DNA of 61,082 nt from Methylobacterium isbiliense. Its GTDB lineage: Bacteria; Pseudomonadota; Alphaproteobacteria; Rhizobiales; Beijerinckiaceae. Both the position numbers and the translations under genes were made by a program. Each line of letters begins with the position of its first letter. The first letter of the stretch is position 1. A model generated the notes under the pieces. That model saw only the letters and a list, made by a program, of their open reading frames with translations. It did no database searches and was not told the DNA's origin. The stretch is taken from assembly GCF_022179325.1 (NCBI RefSeq), contig NZ_BPQQ01000048.1, positions 1 to 61,082 on the forward strand, written 5' to 3'. Positions 18,533 through 27,265 of the stretch are shown here, in pieces.

Positions 18533-19725
18533 CACTCGGCGGCTCCCCGGGCGGCGGTCTCGAAGGTGGCGGCGGCGGCCTCCAGCCGCTTCACCGCCTC
18601 ACCCACCTCGGCCTCGCCGACGATGAGCGGCGGCAGAAGCCGCACCACGTTGTCGCCCGCCGGAATCACGATCAGGTGCGCGTCCCGGGCGGCGGCGGCG
18701 AACTCGGTGTTGGGCACCTCCAGGCGCAGGCCCATCATCAGGCCCTCGCCGCGGATCTCGCCGATCACGCCCGGATGCCGGTCCTTGAGGGCCGCGAGGC
18801 GCTGCTTGAGCAGGAGGCCGGTCTCCCGCACCCGCTCGAGGAAGCCCGGCGCCAGCACGACGTCGAGCACGGCGTTGCCCACCGCCATCGCCAGCGGGTT
18901 GCCGCCGAAGGTGGTGCCGTGGCTGCCCGCGGTCATGCCGCGCGCGGCCTCGGCGGTGGCGAGGCAGACGCCGAGCGGGAAGCCGCCGCCGATGCCCTTG
19001 GCGGCCGACAGGATGTCGGGGGTGATGCCCGACCACTCGTAGGCGAAGAGCTTGCCGGTGCGCCCGACGCCGCTCTGGACCTCGTCGAGGATCAGGAGCA
19101 GGCCGTGCTCGTCGGCGACCCGCCGCAGGGTGCGCAGCCACTCGGGCGCCACCACCCGCACGCCGCCCTCGCCCTGGATCGGCTCGATCATCAGGGCGGC
19201 GGTCTCGGGGGTGATCGCGGCCTTGAGCGCGTCGAGGTCGCCGTAGGGCACCTGATCGAAGCCGTCGACCTTCGGGCCGAAGCCGTCGATGTACTTCTGC
19301 TGCCCGCCCGCCGCGATGGTGGCGAGCGTCCGGCCGTGGAAGGCGCCCTCGAAGGTGATGACGCGGAACCGCTCCGGGTGGCCGCCCGCCGCGTGGTACT
19401 TGCGCGCCATCTTGATGGCGGCCTCGTTCGCCTCCGCGCCGGAATTGGCGAAGAACGCCACGTCCGCGAAGGTGGCGTCCACGAGGCGCCGCCCGAAGCG
19501 CTCGCCCTCCGGGATCTCGAACAGGTTCGAGACGTGCCAGACCTTCTGCGCCTGCTCGGTAAGCGCCGCGACGAGGTGCGGATGGGCGTGGCCCAGCCCG
19601 TTGACGGCGATGCCGGCGCCGAAATCGAGGTAGCGCGACCCGTCTCGGGCAACCAGCCACGCGCCCTCCCCGCGTTCGAACGACACCTTGGCCCTGGCGT
19701 AGGTCGGCAAGAGGGCGGACGTCAC
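18532..19725 (-). CDS. argD: acetylornithine aminotransferase
   Basis: A 397-aa class III aminotransferase that converts N-acetylglutamate semialdehyde to N-acetylornithine; in many bacteria it also acts on succinyl-diaminopimelate. PLP lysine lies in [13 protein letters not shown], the Asp in [15 protein letters not shown], and the N-terminal [15 protein letters not shown] block is typical. The GTG at 19725 is used because upstream in-frame codons run through an untranslated leader with strong hairpins. It forms an operon with argF (overlapping codons) and probably hslO. The leader structure suggests transcriptional control. Confidence 0.94.
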   Translation of the reverse strand: MTSALLPTYARAKVSFERGEGAWLVARDGSRYLDFGAGIAVNGLGHAHPHLVAALTEQAQKVWHVSNLFEIPEGERFGRRLVDATFADVAFFANSGAEANEAAIKMARKYHAAGGHPERFRVITFEGAFHGRTLATIAAGGQQKYIDGFGPKVDGFDQVPYGDLDALKAAITPETAALMIEPIQGEGGVRVVAPEWLRTLRRVADEHGLLLILDEVQSGVGRTGKLFAYEWSGITPDILSAAKGIGGGFPLGVCLATAEAARGMTAGSHGTTFGGNPLAMAVGNAVLDVVLAPGFLERVRETGLLLKQRLAALKDRHPGVIGEIRGEGLMMGLRLEVPNTEFAAAARDAHLIVIPAGDNVVRLLPPLIVGEAEVGEAVKRLEAAAATFETAARGAAE

Positions 19726-19742
19726 GATCCCGTCTCCGTCGC

Positions 19743-19830
19743 GGCCGCCCGAGAGGGCGGCCAAAAAGAAAGCGCCGCCTCTAAGGGGCGGCACGCGCGC
19801 GAATACTATGGAAGGCCGCCGGCCTGTCAA
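19743..19830 (-). promoter_or_regulatory. argD promoter and leader with terminator/antiterminator-like hairpins
   Basis: On the minus strand a TTGACA box (19825-19830) and TAGTAT (19803-19808) are 16 bp apart. The leader then forms a GC stem (arms 19787-19794 and 19772-19779, 7-base loop) followed directly by TTTCTTTTT (19763-19771), a textbook intrinsic terminator. A second hairpin follows: GGCCGCCC/GGGCGGCC, with the loop at 19751-19754. The 3' arm of the first (GGCGGC) is complementary to the 5' arm of the second (GCCGCC), so the two hairpins and an alternative pairing are mutually exclusive. This resembles an attenuator. The terminator begins unusually near the predicted transcription start. 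Confidence 0.5.
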
Positions 19831-19955
19831 CGTTCGGGGCCGCCGGCAGGGGATGGGCGGGCGCGCCGGGCGCCTCCTCGCTTGCCTGTGGCGGGGTTGC
19901 CATGCCGGCCCGGCTTGGGCCACACCCGGGCACGCAACCGCACAGGAGACCGCGC

Positions 19956-20429
19956 ATGAGCGCCACGCTCGACCGCCTCAGGGAACTCGGCCACGTCCTG
20001 CCGCCGGCCGCCAGCCCGGTCGCGAACTACGTGCCGTTCAAGCGGGCCGGCAACCTCGTGGTGGTCTCCGGCCAGCTCTGCTTCGGGCCGGACGGGCAGC
20101 TCGACGAGCGCCACAAGGGCAAGGTCGGCGGCACGGTCACCCCGGAGGTCGCGGCCGAGGCGGCCCGCTACTGCGCCCTCAACGTGCTGGCCCAGCTCGG
20201 CGCCGCGGTCGGCAACCTCGACGACGCGGTGGTGAGCTGCATCCGGCTCGGCGGCTTCATCAACACCGCGCCCGGCTTCTCGGCCGTGGCCGGGATCATG
20301 AACGGCGCCTCCGACCTGATGGTGGCGGTGCTGGGCGAGCGCGGCCGCCACGCCCGCTCGACGGTGGGCGTCGCCGAACTGCCGCTCGACGCGGTGGTGG
20401 AGGTCGAGGGCATGTTCGAGGTGCGATGA
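19956..20429 (+). CDS. RidA/YjgF family protein
   Basis: A 157-aa member of the Rid superfamily, of the longer type whose trimers deaminate reactive enamine/imine intermediates or have other roles. Signature parts are [15 protein letters not shown], the [17 protein letters not shown] helix, and a C-terminal [21 protein letters not shown]. The Arg in ARSTVG is the conserved ligand-binding arginine of this family. CAGGAGA precedes ATG 19956. The stop overlaps the GDPD start as ATGA, so the two are coupled. Divergent from argD. Confidence 0.9.
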   Translation: MSATLDRLRELGHVLPPAASPVANYVPFKRAGNLVVVSGQLCFGPDGQLDERHKGKVGGTVTPEVAAEAARYCALNVLAQLGAAVGNLDDAVVSCIRLGGFINTAPGFSAVAGIMNGASDLMVAVLGERGRHARSTVGVAELPLDAVVEVEGMFEVR

Positions 20430-21196
20430 GCCCCGCGATGGATGCCCCCAACGCCCCCGGCTGGCTCACCGCCCGCCCGATCGCCCATCGCGGCCTGCAC
20501 GACCGCGCGGCCGGCCTGCCCGAGAACACGATCGGGGCGGCCGAGGCGGCGATCGCCCGCGGCTACGCGATCGAGTGCGACGTCCAGCTCAGCGCCGACG
20601 GCGAGGCGATGGTCTTCCACGACGAGGGCCTGGGGCGGCTCACCGGCGAGAGCGGCCGCGTGCGCGAGCGCAGGGCGGACGACCTTCGGCGGCTCGCGGT
20701 AGCGGGCTCGCCCGAGCGGGTGCCCACCCTGCCCGAATTCCTGAGCGTCATCGCCGGGCGCACGCCCCTCGTCGTCGAGGTGAAGTCGCGCCACGACGGC
20801 GACCTCGCGCTGGCGCGCCGGACCGCTGCCGTCGTGGCGGCGTATGCCGGCCCGGTGGCGCTCAAGTCCTTCGATCCGGCGATCGTCGCGGCGCTCGCCG
20901 ACCTCGCGCCGGGCCTGCCCCGCGGCATCGTCGCCGAGAGCCGCCAGGACGACCCCGCCTATGCGGGCCTGACCTCCGAGGCGCGGCACGCGCTCGCCCA
21001 TCTGCTCCACTTCGCCGAGAGCCGGCCCGACTTCCTGTCCTGGCGCGTGGACGACCTGCCGAACGCCGCGACCTACCTCGCCCGCCTGCTCGGGCGGCGC
21101 CCGGTGATGACCTGGACGGTGCGCACGCCCGATCAGGCGGAGCGGGCGCGGCGGCACGCGGACCAGATGGTGTTCGAGGGGTTCCGGCCGGATTGA
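20426..21196 (+). CDS. glycerophosphodiester phosphodiesterase family protein
   Basis: A 256-aa GDPD-fold enzyme predicted to release sn-glycerol 3-phosphate from glycerophosphodiesters. The motif IAHRGLHDRAAGLPENT supplies the general-base His and metal Glu/Asn. ECDVQLSADGEAMVFHDEGLGRLT gives the metal Glu and Asp and the second catalytic His. No signal peptide, so it would act in the cytosol. ATG 20426 overlaps the upstream RidA stop, indicating a two-gene operon. Confidence 0.9.
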   Translation: MSPAMDAPNAPGWLTARPIAHRGLHDRAAGLPENTIGAAEAAIARGYAIECDVQLSADGEAMVFHDEGLGRLTGESGRVRERRADDLRRLAVAGSPERVPTLPEFLSVIAGRTPLVVEVKSRHDGDLALARRTAAVVAAYAGPVALKSFDPAIVAALADLAPGLPRGIVAESRQDDPAYAGLTSEARHALAHLLHFAESRPDFLSWRVDDLPNAATYLARLLGRRPVMTWTVRTPDQAERARRHADQMVFEGFRPD

Positions 21197-21245
21197 CCGG
21201 CGCCGGGGCAGGGATCCCCGCAGATCCGGTGTGACGCCGGCTCCG

Positions 21246-22025
21246 TCACTTCACCGCGAGCGCGAGGTTCGACAGCTCCTCGAGGTAGGACCGGACGTGG
21301 TCGGCGTTCTGGCCGAAGTCGCGGTCGCCGTAGCGGGAGGCGGCGCGCACGTCGATGCGGGCGCCGTCCGCCCGCGGCCGGATGCGGACGGTGATGTCGT
21401 AGGGCAGGCCGAGCAGGCGCGAGCGCACCACCGCCTCGATGCGCCCGTTGCCGATCCGGCCGCCGGGCTTCTGCGCCTCGATCACCTGCCAGCGGCGGTT
21501 CTGGGCGGCCTTGAGGGCGAGCCCGAAGGCCTCGTCGGCGCCGAGGTCGAGGGTGAGCGGCGCGACCTGCGGGTAGGATTCCCGCTGCAGCGCCCGGTCG
21601 GCCGGGCTCACCTCCGGCGGCAGGCGCCCGCCCCGCGCGGCGTCCGCGGCCCGCGAGCGCGAGAAGGCCGGCGGGTTGTCGATGTCGGTCGACACGTCGG
21701 TGAGCTTCGGCAGCAGCGCGCCGCGCGCCGCCATGTAGCCCGGATAGGCCAGGACGAGCGCCGCCACGAGGAGGCCGCCGACCGCGGTGCGCAGGCCCCG
21801 CGCGCCCTCCTGCCAGATCCGCACGAAGGCCCCGGCCGCGAGCAGCACCGCCAGCACCGCCACCGCGACGCCGGCGGCGAGCGTCACCAGCGCCGGCCCG
21901 GTCTCGGCGCGGGGGTCGCGCACCAGCAGGAGCGCGAGGCCCACCGCCGCCACCGAGAACCACGCCAGGCGCAGGGACCACGGGGCCGCCCGGGTGACGG
22001 GCTCTTCGGCGATCAGGCGGCGCAT
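21246..22025 (-). CDS. membrane-anchored DUF1499 family protein
   Basis: A 259-aa protein with three predicted membrane helices (about residues 20-35, 45-67, 82-100). A soluble DUF1499 domain follows (VIEAQKPGGRIGNGRIEAVVRS and GARIDVRAASRYGDRDFGQNADHVRSYLEEL). The domain is widespread and uncharacterised; its fold is compatible with lipid or small-ligand binding. Single gene, convergent with GDPD. AGGA lies just before ATG 22025. Confidence 0.82.
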   Translation of the reverse strand: MRRLIAEEPVTRAAPWSLRLAWFSVAAVGLALLLVRDPRAETGPALVTLAAGVAVAVLAVLLAAGAFVRIWQEGARGLRTAVGGLLVAALVLAYPGYMAARGALLPKLTDVSTDIDNPPAFSRSRAADAARGGRLPPEVSPADRALQRESYPQVAPLTLDLGADEAFGLALKAAQNRRWQVIEAQKPGGRIGNGRIEAVVRSRLLGLPYDITVRIRPRADGARIDVRAASRYGDRDFGQNADHVRSYLEELSNLALAVK

Positions 22026-22169
22026 CGGTCCTGCTGCATTCTCCCCTGCCCCCGCGCGGCCGCGCGGGAGACGGACCCGGACGCCTTAACCCACCCGGGC
22101 GTTCGGGGGTAGCCGGCCGCCGCGCGGGTCCGCGGTCTGCGGGAGGCGTGGGTGACGCGCTGGCGCGCC

Positions 22170-23798
22170 TCACGCCGCCCCGGGCAGCCGGTAGTCCCGG
22201 AAGCGCTCGCGCAGGGCGGTCTTCTGGATCTTGCCGGTGGCCGTGTGCGGGATCTCCGTCACCAGCACCACGTCGTCCGGCATCCACCACTTGGCGATGC
22301 GCGGGCGCATGAACTCGAGGATGTCGGCCTTGTCGGGCGTGCGCCCGGCCTTGGGCACCACCACGAGGAGCGGGCGCTCGTCCCATTTCGGGTGCGCGAT
22401 GCCGATCACCGCCGCCTCGGCCACGTCGGGATGGCCGATGGCGAGGTTCTCCAGCTCGATCGAGGAGATCCACTCGCCGCCCGACTTGATCACGTCCTTG
22501 GAGCGGTCCGTCACCGTCATGTAGCCGTTCGGGTCGATGGTCGCGATGTCGCCGGTGTCGAAGAAGCCCCGCGCGTCGAGGATGCGGCTGTCGTCCTGGA
22601 AATAGGCCTTGGCCACCGCCGGCCCCGCCACCTTGAGGCGCCCGAAGGTCTCCCCGTCCCAGGGCAGGTCGCGGTCGGCATCGTCGGTGAGGCGGAACTC
22701 GACCCCGAAGGGCGGGAAGCCCTGCTTCATCTTGAGGTCGAGGCGGGCCTCGCCTTCGAGCCCCGCGACCTCGGGCTTGAGCGAGCAGAAGGAGCCGATC
22801 GGGCTCATCTCGGTCATGCCCCAGGCATGCGCGACGGTGACGCCGTAATCGCGCTCGAAGCGCTCGGTCATCGCCCGTGGGCAGGCCGAGCCGCCGATGA
22901 TGACGCGCTTGAGCGTGGAGAGGCGCGAGCCCGTGGCGTCGAGGTGCTGGAGCAGGCCGAGCCAGACGGTGGGCACCGCCGCCGTCACCGTCACGCCGGT
23001 CGTCTCCAGGATGTCGTACACCGAGGCGCCGTCGAGCTTGGCGCCCGGCAGCACCAGGGTCGCCCCGGCCATCGGCGCCAGGAAGGCGAAGGACCAGCTG
23101 TTGGCGTGGAACAGCGGCACCACCGGCATCGCCACGTCCCGGCTCGCCAGCCCGATATAGTCCGGGCTGTTGTTGGCCATCGCGTGCAGCACGTTCGAGC
23201 GGTGCGAGTAGAGCACGCCCTTCGGGTTGCCGGTGGTGCCCGAGGTGTAGCAGAGCCCGGCGGCGGTGTTCTCGTCGAACGAGGCCCAGGCGAAGTCGGC
23301 ATCGGCCTCCGCCAGGTACTCCTCGTAGGCCACCGCGTTGCGCAGCGAGGTCTGCGGCATGTGGGCGGCGTCGGTGAGGATGACGTAGCGCTCGATCGAC
23401 GGCAGCTTGTCCGCCAGCCGCTCCATGAGCGGCACGAAGCTCAGGTCGAGGAGCAGGATGCGGTCCTCGGCGTGCCTGATGATGTAGGCGATCTGCTCCT
23501 CGAACAGCCGCGGGTTGACCGTGTGGTAGATCGCGCCGAGGCCGGTGATGCCGTACCACGCTTCGAGGTGGCGCCACGTGTTCCAGGCGAGCGTCGCCAC
23601 GCGATCGCCGAGCCGGATGCCGTCCCGCTCCAGCCGCTTGGCGAGGCGCAGGGCCCGCGTGCGGATCTCCGCATAGGTGGTCCGGTGCATCGGCCCCTCG
23701 ACCGAGCGGGAGATCACCGGGCGGCCCGGATGCTGGATGCCGGCATAGTCGATGACACGATGGATGAGGAGGGGCCAGTCCTGCATCAGGCCGAGCAT
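22170..23798 (-). CDS. acyl-CoA synthetase (medium-chain/DmdB-like)
   Basis: A 542-aa ANL-superfamily ligase that activates a carboxylic acid as acyl-AMP and then transfers it to CoA. Motifs: YTSGTTGNPKG (P-loop), GWGMTE-equivalent HAWGMTEMSPIG, TGDIATID, and the catalytic Lys near the C terminus in TATGKIQK. The N terminus MLGLMQDWPLLI is characteristic of the group containing DMSP-pathway DmdB and medium-chain synthetases. The precise acid is unknown. GGAAGGACG lies upstream of ATG 23798. Monocistronic. Confidence 0.9.
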   Translation of the reverse strand: MLGLMQDWPLLIHRVIDYAGIQHPGRPVISRSVEGPMHRTTYAEIRTRALRLAKRLERDGIRLGDRVATLAWNTWRHLEAWYGITGLGAIYHTVNPRLFEEQIAYIIRHAEDRILLLDLSFVPLMERLADKLPSIERYVILTDAAHMPQTSLRNAVAYEEYLAEADADFAWASFDENTAAGLCYTSGTTGNPKGVLYSHRSNVLHAMANNSPDYIGLASRDVAMPVVPLFHANSWSFAFLAPMAGATLVLPGAKLDGASVYDILETTGVTVTAAVPTVWLGLLQHLDATGSRLSTLKRVIIGGSACPRAMTERFERDYGVTVAHAWGMTEMSPIGSFCSLKPEVAGLEGEARLDLKMKQGFPPFGVEFRLTDDADRDLPWDGETFGRLKVAGPAVAKAYFQDDSRILDARGFFDTGDIATIDPNGYMTVTDRSKDVIKSGGEWISSIELENLAIGHPDVAEAAVIGIAHPKWDERPLLVVVPKAGRTPDKADILEFMRPRIAKWWMPDDVVLVTEIPHTATGKIQKTALRERFRDYRLPGAA

Positions 23799-24149
23799 GG
23801 CGTTTCGTCCTTCCCTGTCGCGGCGCGCCGCCGCGCGCTCGCGGTTCTGTCTCGGGCTCCCGCCCGAGATTCTGTCTCGGGCTCAGGCCCGGGGCGTCCG
23901 TCGACCTTAGCCCACAGCACCTTCGGACCGGAAGGGACCGGCCGGAAGACCCGGGCACTCCGAGCGCCCGCGCCCGCGTGTGGTTGCTGACGCAACGAAA
24001 CCAGAGCGGGAACGGCGCCGGCCAGCCTATTGTCAGGTATTTGCGTCGATCATGACCTTGGGTTATAGATCGCGAAGGTTCGACGCAGCGCTGCGAACGC
24101 CGCCGTTCTTTGCATCACCTGACGAGCGGGTGAAAGGGCATCGATCGGG
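23799..24149. other. 351-bp divergent intergenic region with hairpin
   Basis: The region separates the acyl-CoA synthetase from the PAS-XRE gene. It holds a perfect hairpin, TCTCGGGC (23850-23857), loop TCCC, GCCCGAGA (23862-23869). A second copy of TCTGTCTCGGGC begins 3 bases later. No T-run follows on either strand. No gene is credible here. Confidence 0.5.
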
Positions 24150-25148
24150 ATGCAGGGGAAGTTGGCGGCGCAGTTCGACATTCTGCAGATCATCGAAGGA
24201 TTTGGTCTGGCCGGGTACTGGACGTGGGAGTTCGGGGCGGACCGCCAGATCTGGTCGCCGGGCCTGCGCAACCTCCTGGGCCTGCCCGAGCCGGACGGCG
24301 CGCCCGATTACGACCGGTTTTTGCGGCTCGTGCATCCGGAGGATCGCGACCGGCTCGATGCGCCCGTCCGGGTTCGCGCCGGCACGCTCGGTCAGCACCG
24401 GTTCCGCATCATCCGCCCGGACGGCACGCTCCGGATCGTCGAATCCCGCGGCGAGGTGCTGCACCACAGCGACGGGCGTCCGCGCGGGGCGGTCGGCGTG
24501 GTGCTCGACGTGACGGACCGCGAGCATGCCCTGCGGGCCGTCCGCTTCCATGCCGCCCGCGAGCACGCGCTGGCCGTCTCGGGTGGCGTCTTCGGCTTCG
24601 CGGTGCTGCACGGCGAGGTGATGGATCTGCCGGCGTGGCGGGCGCTCACCGGGTTGACCCGTGCCACGATCGACCAGGGCTGGGCGCGCCCCGGCGAGCG
24701 GGAGGCGACCGCCACCCTCCCGCCGCCGGTCGCCGCCGCCATCGCGGCGCGCCGGCCCTACCACTACAGCTTCACCGTGCGGCTGCCGGCCGGCGAGACC
24801 GCCCGGTTCTACGAGTACGGCGCGCCCGTCTCCGGGGAGGAAAGGAGCGGCGGATGGGCGGGGATGCTTGTGCGCCGCCCCGCCGCGGACGGGGGTGAGC
24901 ACGGGATGGAACCGGAGAGCCTCATCGGCGGACGGGAGATCCGCGCGGCGCGCGCCCTCCTCGCCTGGACGCTCACGGATCTCGCCGAGGCGAGCGGCCT
25001 CTCGCTCTCCACGGTCCGCCGCATGGAGGAGGAGAGCGACGCCGCCTCGCTGCGCAGCCGCCGGGCGGCGCTCACCGCGCTGCGGGGCGCCGGCGTGGTC
25101 TTCACCCTCCTGGACGGGAGCGCGGTGGCCGTCGCGCTGGCCCGGTAA
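24150..25148 (+). CDS. PAS domain protein with C-terminal XRE-type helix-turn-helix
   Basis: A 332-aa cytosolic protein. Residues ~15-125 form a PAS fold of the PAS_3 type: WTWEFGADRQIWSPGLRNLLGL, then VHPEDRDRLDAPV, then GVVLDVTDREHA. A second, diverged PAS-like segment covers about 130-245. Residues ~262-332 are an XRE/Cro helix-turn-helix (EIRAARALLAWTLTDLAEAS, then LSLSTVRRMEEE). This would be a one-component sensor-regulator binding an unknown ligand. No kinase or GGDEF domain is present. No strong ribosome binding site is seen. Neighbours give no clue to its targets. Confidence 0.8.
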   Translation: MQGKLAAQFDILQIIEGFGLAGYWTWEFGADRQIWSPGLRNLLGLPEPDGAPDYDRFLRLVHPEDRDRLDAPVRVRAGTLGQHRFRIIRPDGTLRIVESRGEVLHHSDGRPRGAVGVVLDVTDREHALRAVRFHAAREHALAVSGGVFGFAVLHGEVMDLPAWRALTGLTRATIDQGWARPGEREATATLPPPVAAAIAARRPYHYSFTVRLPAGETARFYEYGAPVSGEERSGGWAGMLVRRPAADGGEHGMEPESLIGGREIRAARALLAWTLTDLAEASGLSLSTVRRMEEESDAASLRSRRAALTALRGAGVVFTLLDGSAVAVALAR

Positions 25149-25154
25149 GGCCGG

Positions 25155-25637
25155 TCAGGCGGCGAGTGCGAGCGCGAGAAGCGCCCCGAGGCCCGCCAGC
25201 GCGAGCGGGATCTGCAGCGGGCGCAGCCGGGCGAAGTGCCGGGGCGCCTCGCCCTCGCGCGCCGCGACGGGATCGAGGATCACGAGGGCGCCGTAGCCCG
25301 CGAGCAGGAGCGCCGTCGCGAGGGCGGGCCGGCCGAGGACGAGCGCCGCCACGGCTGCGACCCCGAGGCCGAACAGGCCCATCATGGTGAGCATCTGCGC
25401 CGCGGTCGGCCCGCCGACGGTGCGGAAGCTGAGGCCCCGCCGCACCCCCGCCAGGAAGGTGAGGATGGCGCAGGCCCAGGCGAGGGTGAGCGTCGCGACG
25501 AGCCCGCGCGTCTCGCCCGCCGCCGCCCAGGCCAGGGCGGCGCCCCCCACGATGGGCAGCATCGGACCGAAGCCGAAGATCAGGCTGAGCCACGGAATCC
25601 GGGGCGAGGCGTCCTGCGGGACCGGCCGCGGCCTCAT
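25155..25637 (-). CDS. DUF3429 family membrane protein
   Basis: A 160-aa protein with about five hydrophobic helices and the DUF3429 pattern (WLSLIFGFGPMLPIVGGAALAW, FLAGVRRGLSF). Function unknown. Its ATG overlaps the tspO stop as ATGA, so it is coupled to TspO, and a linked role at the membrane is likely. It ends 6 bases beyond the convergent PAS-XRE gene. Confidence 0.8.
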   Translation of the reverse strand: MRPRPVPQDASPRIPWLSLIFGFGPMLPIVGGAALAWAAAGETRGLVATLTLAWACAILTFLAGVRRGLSFRTVGGPTAAQMLTMMGLFGLGVAAVAALVLGRPALATALLLAGYGALVILDPVAAREGEAPRHFARLRPLQIPLALAGLGALLALALAA

Positions 25638-26218
25638 CGCAGATCTCCCGGCCGCTCGCCGGCGGGCGGCTCCCGCCCGTCGCGGTCGGGGTTGCGGCGG
25701 CGCAGATCCTCGGTGAGGGCGTCGCCGAAGGCCGACCACAGGGTGAGCGGCACCCCGCTCGCCGCCGCGAGCCCGTCCACCGACGCCGCGCGGGCCACGA
25801 AGGCCGCCCCGGCCGCCGTCACCAGCGCTCCCTCGGCGGTGGCGCCCGTGAGGCTGCGCTCGCCGAAGAACACCTTGTTGTAGGCCGTGACGAGCCCGAG
25901 GGTGAGCGCCGCGAGCGCCACGGCCTGGTCCCGCTCCGGCGAGCGCGGGCGGCGCAGCAGCCGGTAGGCGCCCCCCGCCATCACGCCGAGCAGCACCGGC
26001 CAGCCCCCCGCGAAGACCGGGTCCGGCGGCTTCCACGACGGCACGTCCAGGCTGCGGTACCAGCGGTGGATCTCGGGATGGGTCGGATCGGGGCTGTAGC
26101 GCCGGCTGATCATCCCGCTGAGCGCGAGCGCGCCGCCCACCGCGATGAGCGCCGCGCCGGGCGAGAGCGCCCCGTCCCGCGGCGGAGGCGAAGGGCGGCT
26201 CTGGTGGCGGGTGGGCAT
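25634..26218 (-). CDS. tspO: TspO/MBR family tryptophan-rich sensory protein
   Basis: A 194-aa TspO with five predicted helices and the family blocks RWYRSLDVPSWKPPDPVFAG and AYNKVFFGERS. Bacterial TspO binds porphyrins and has been tied to stress and oxygen-dependent regulation. This copy carries a ~30-residue N-terminal extension and a charged ~30-residue C-terminal tail beyond the usual ~155 residues. It also has fewer tryptophans than typical TspO: the fourth-helix region reads LGLVTAYNKVFFGER. ATG 26218 is preferred because upstream codons look non-coding. Operon with the DUF3429 gene. Confidence 0.8.
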   Translation of the reverse strand: MPTRHQSRPSPPPRDGALSPGAALIAVGGALALSGMISRRYSPDPTHPEIHRWYRSLDVPSWKPPDPVFAGGWPVLLGVMAGGAYRLLRRPRSPERDQAVALAALTLGLVTAYNKVFFGERSLTGATAEGALVTAAGAAFVARAASVDGLAAASGVPLTLWSAFGDALTEDLRRRNPDRDGREPPAGERPGDLR

Positions 26219-26626
26219 CGCCGGGCTCCGGGCTGCGCGGCGGCCCTCGGCCGCCCTGCCCTCCAACGCGACGGCGCTCCGGCTGTTCGAGCGCGGCCGT
26301 TCGCTGCGGCCATCGGGCGCCGCGTCGATCCCGACCGGCGACGGCAGGCTTCTCTGACGGCGGCGGCCAGGATCATCGTCAGTGACGAGACAGCCTTTCG
26401 CCGCGAGCCGGCGGCCGATCCGATCTCCCCGCCATCCGCGGCAGGATTTCATCCCGGCCGAGAGATCTGCCGACCGCATCTTTTCCTGCCGTGTGCGGCA
26501 GAACACATGCTGGCGCGGCCGACAGCTTGGCAGATCGACCCCTCATCCGACTGAATGACGCGCCGCCGCGGCGGGTCTGCTTCAGATCGCGTCGCCCGCG
26601 ACGATCCGCGGGGCGGAGGCCCGCGG
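26219..26626. other. 408-bp divergent intergenic region
   Basis: Between tspO and the LysE-type gene. The only structure I see is CTGCCG-TGTG-CGGCAG (26486-26501), a small perfect hairpin. Open frames here are short and look non-coding. Confidence 0.5.
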
Positions 26627-27265
26627 ATGCCCGACGCCGACGTTCTGACCTCGCTGCTGCTGCCGCTGGCCGTGTCCTACGCCCTGGTCCTGGCGGTGCC
26701 GGGACCGAACCTCCTCGTGGTCCTGCGCGCCGGGCTCGGGCCGAGCACCCGCGGCGCGCTGCCGGCCGCGTTCGGGATCGCCTGCGGGGCCACCCTCGCC
26801 TCCGCGCTCGCGGCTTCCTGCACGGCGCTGCTGCCGTCCGGGCGCGTGATCGAATGTCTGGGCGGCACCGTCTTCGCCGTCCTGATGGCGAGGGCCGGCC
26901 TGCGGATGCTCACCGGCGAGGCGCTGCGGGCGGTCGAGCCGGCCCGCCTCGCGCCGGGCCGTCGGGCGGCGAGCTTCCTGCTGGGGCTGGGCGCCGCGGC
27001 CTCGAACCCGGTCACGTTCTCGTTCTTCGCCGGATTCTTCCTCGCCCATGCGCGCACGCCCGCGGCGCTCGGGCTTGCCTGCCTCGTCGTCTTCGCGATG
27101 GCGGCGGCGTGGTTCTCGGCCATCGGCCTCCTGGTCTCGCGGCCGGCCTGCCGCCGCCTCGCCGCGGCGGGCGGCGGCTGGGTGCGCTACGGCATCGCCG
27201 CCGCCCTCCTGACCTGCGCGGGCCTCGCGCTCTGGCGCGCGGCCGCTCAGTCGGCGATCGCCTGA
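26627..27265 (+). CDS. LysE/RhtB family amino acid exporter
   Basis: A 212-aa inner-membrane exporter with six predicted helices. The opening VLAVPGPNLLVVLRAGLGPSTRGALPAAFGIACGATL is the RhtB/LysE signature, and SNPVTFSFFAGFF is the second conserved block. It probably exports an amino acid or related metabolite. GGAGG lies at good spacing before ATG 26627. Its 3' end overlaps the convergent serine hydrolase gene by 19 bp. Confidence 0.88.
   Translation: MPDADVLTSLLLPLAVSYALVLAVPGPNLLVVLRAGLGPSTRGALPAAFGIACGATLASALAASCTALLPSGRVIECLGGTVFAVLMARAGLRMLTGEALRAVEPARLAPGRRAASFLLGLGAAASNPVTFSFFAGFFLAHARTPAALGLACLVVFAMAAAWFSAIGLLVSRPACRRLAAAGGGWVRYGIAAALLTCAGLALWRAAAQSAIA

Noticed and set aside
23850-23869. 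Hairpin upstream of the acyl-CoA synthetase as a riboswitch
   Set aside because: A single short stem with no conserved core, and no T-run or alternative pairing that would make a switch.
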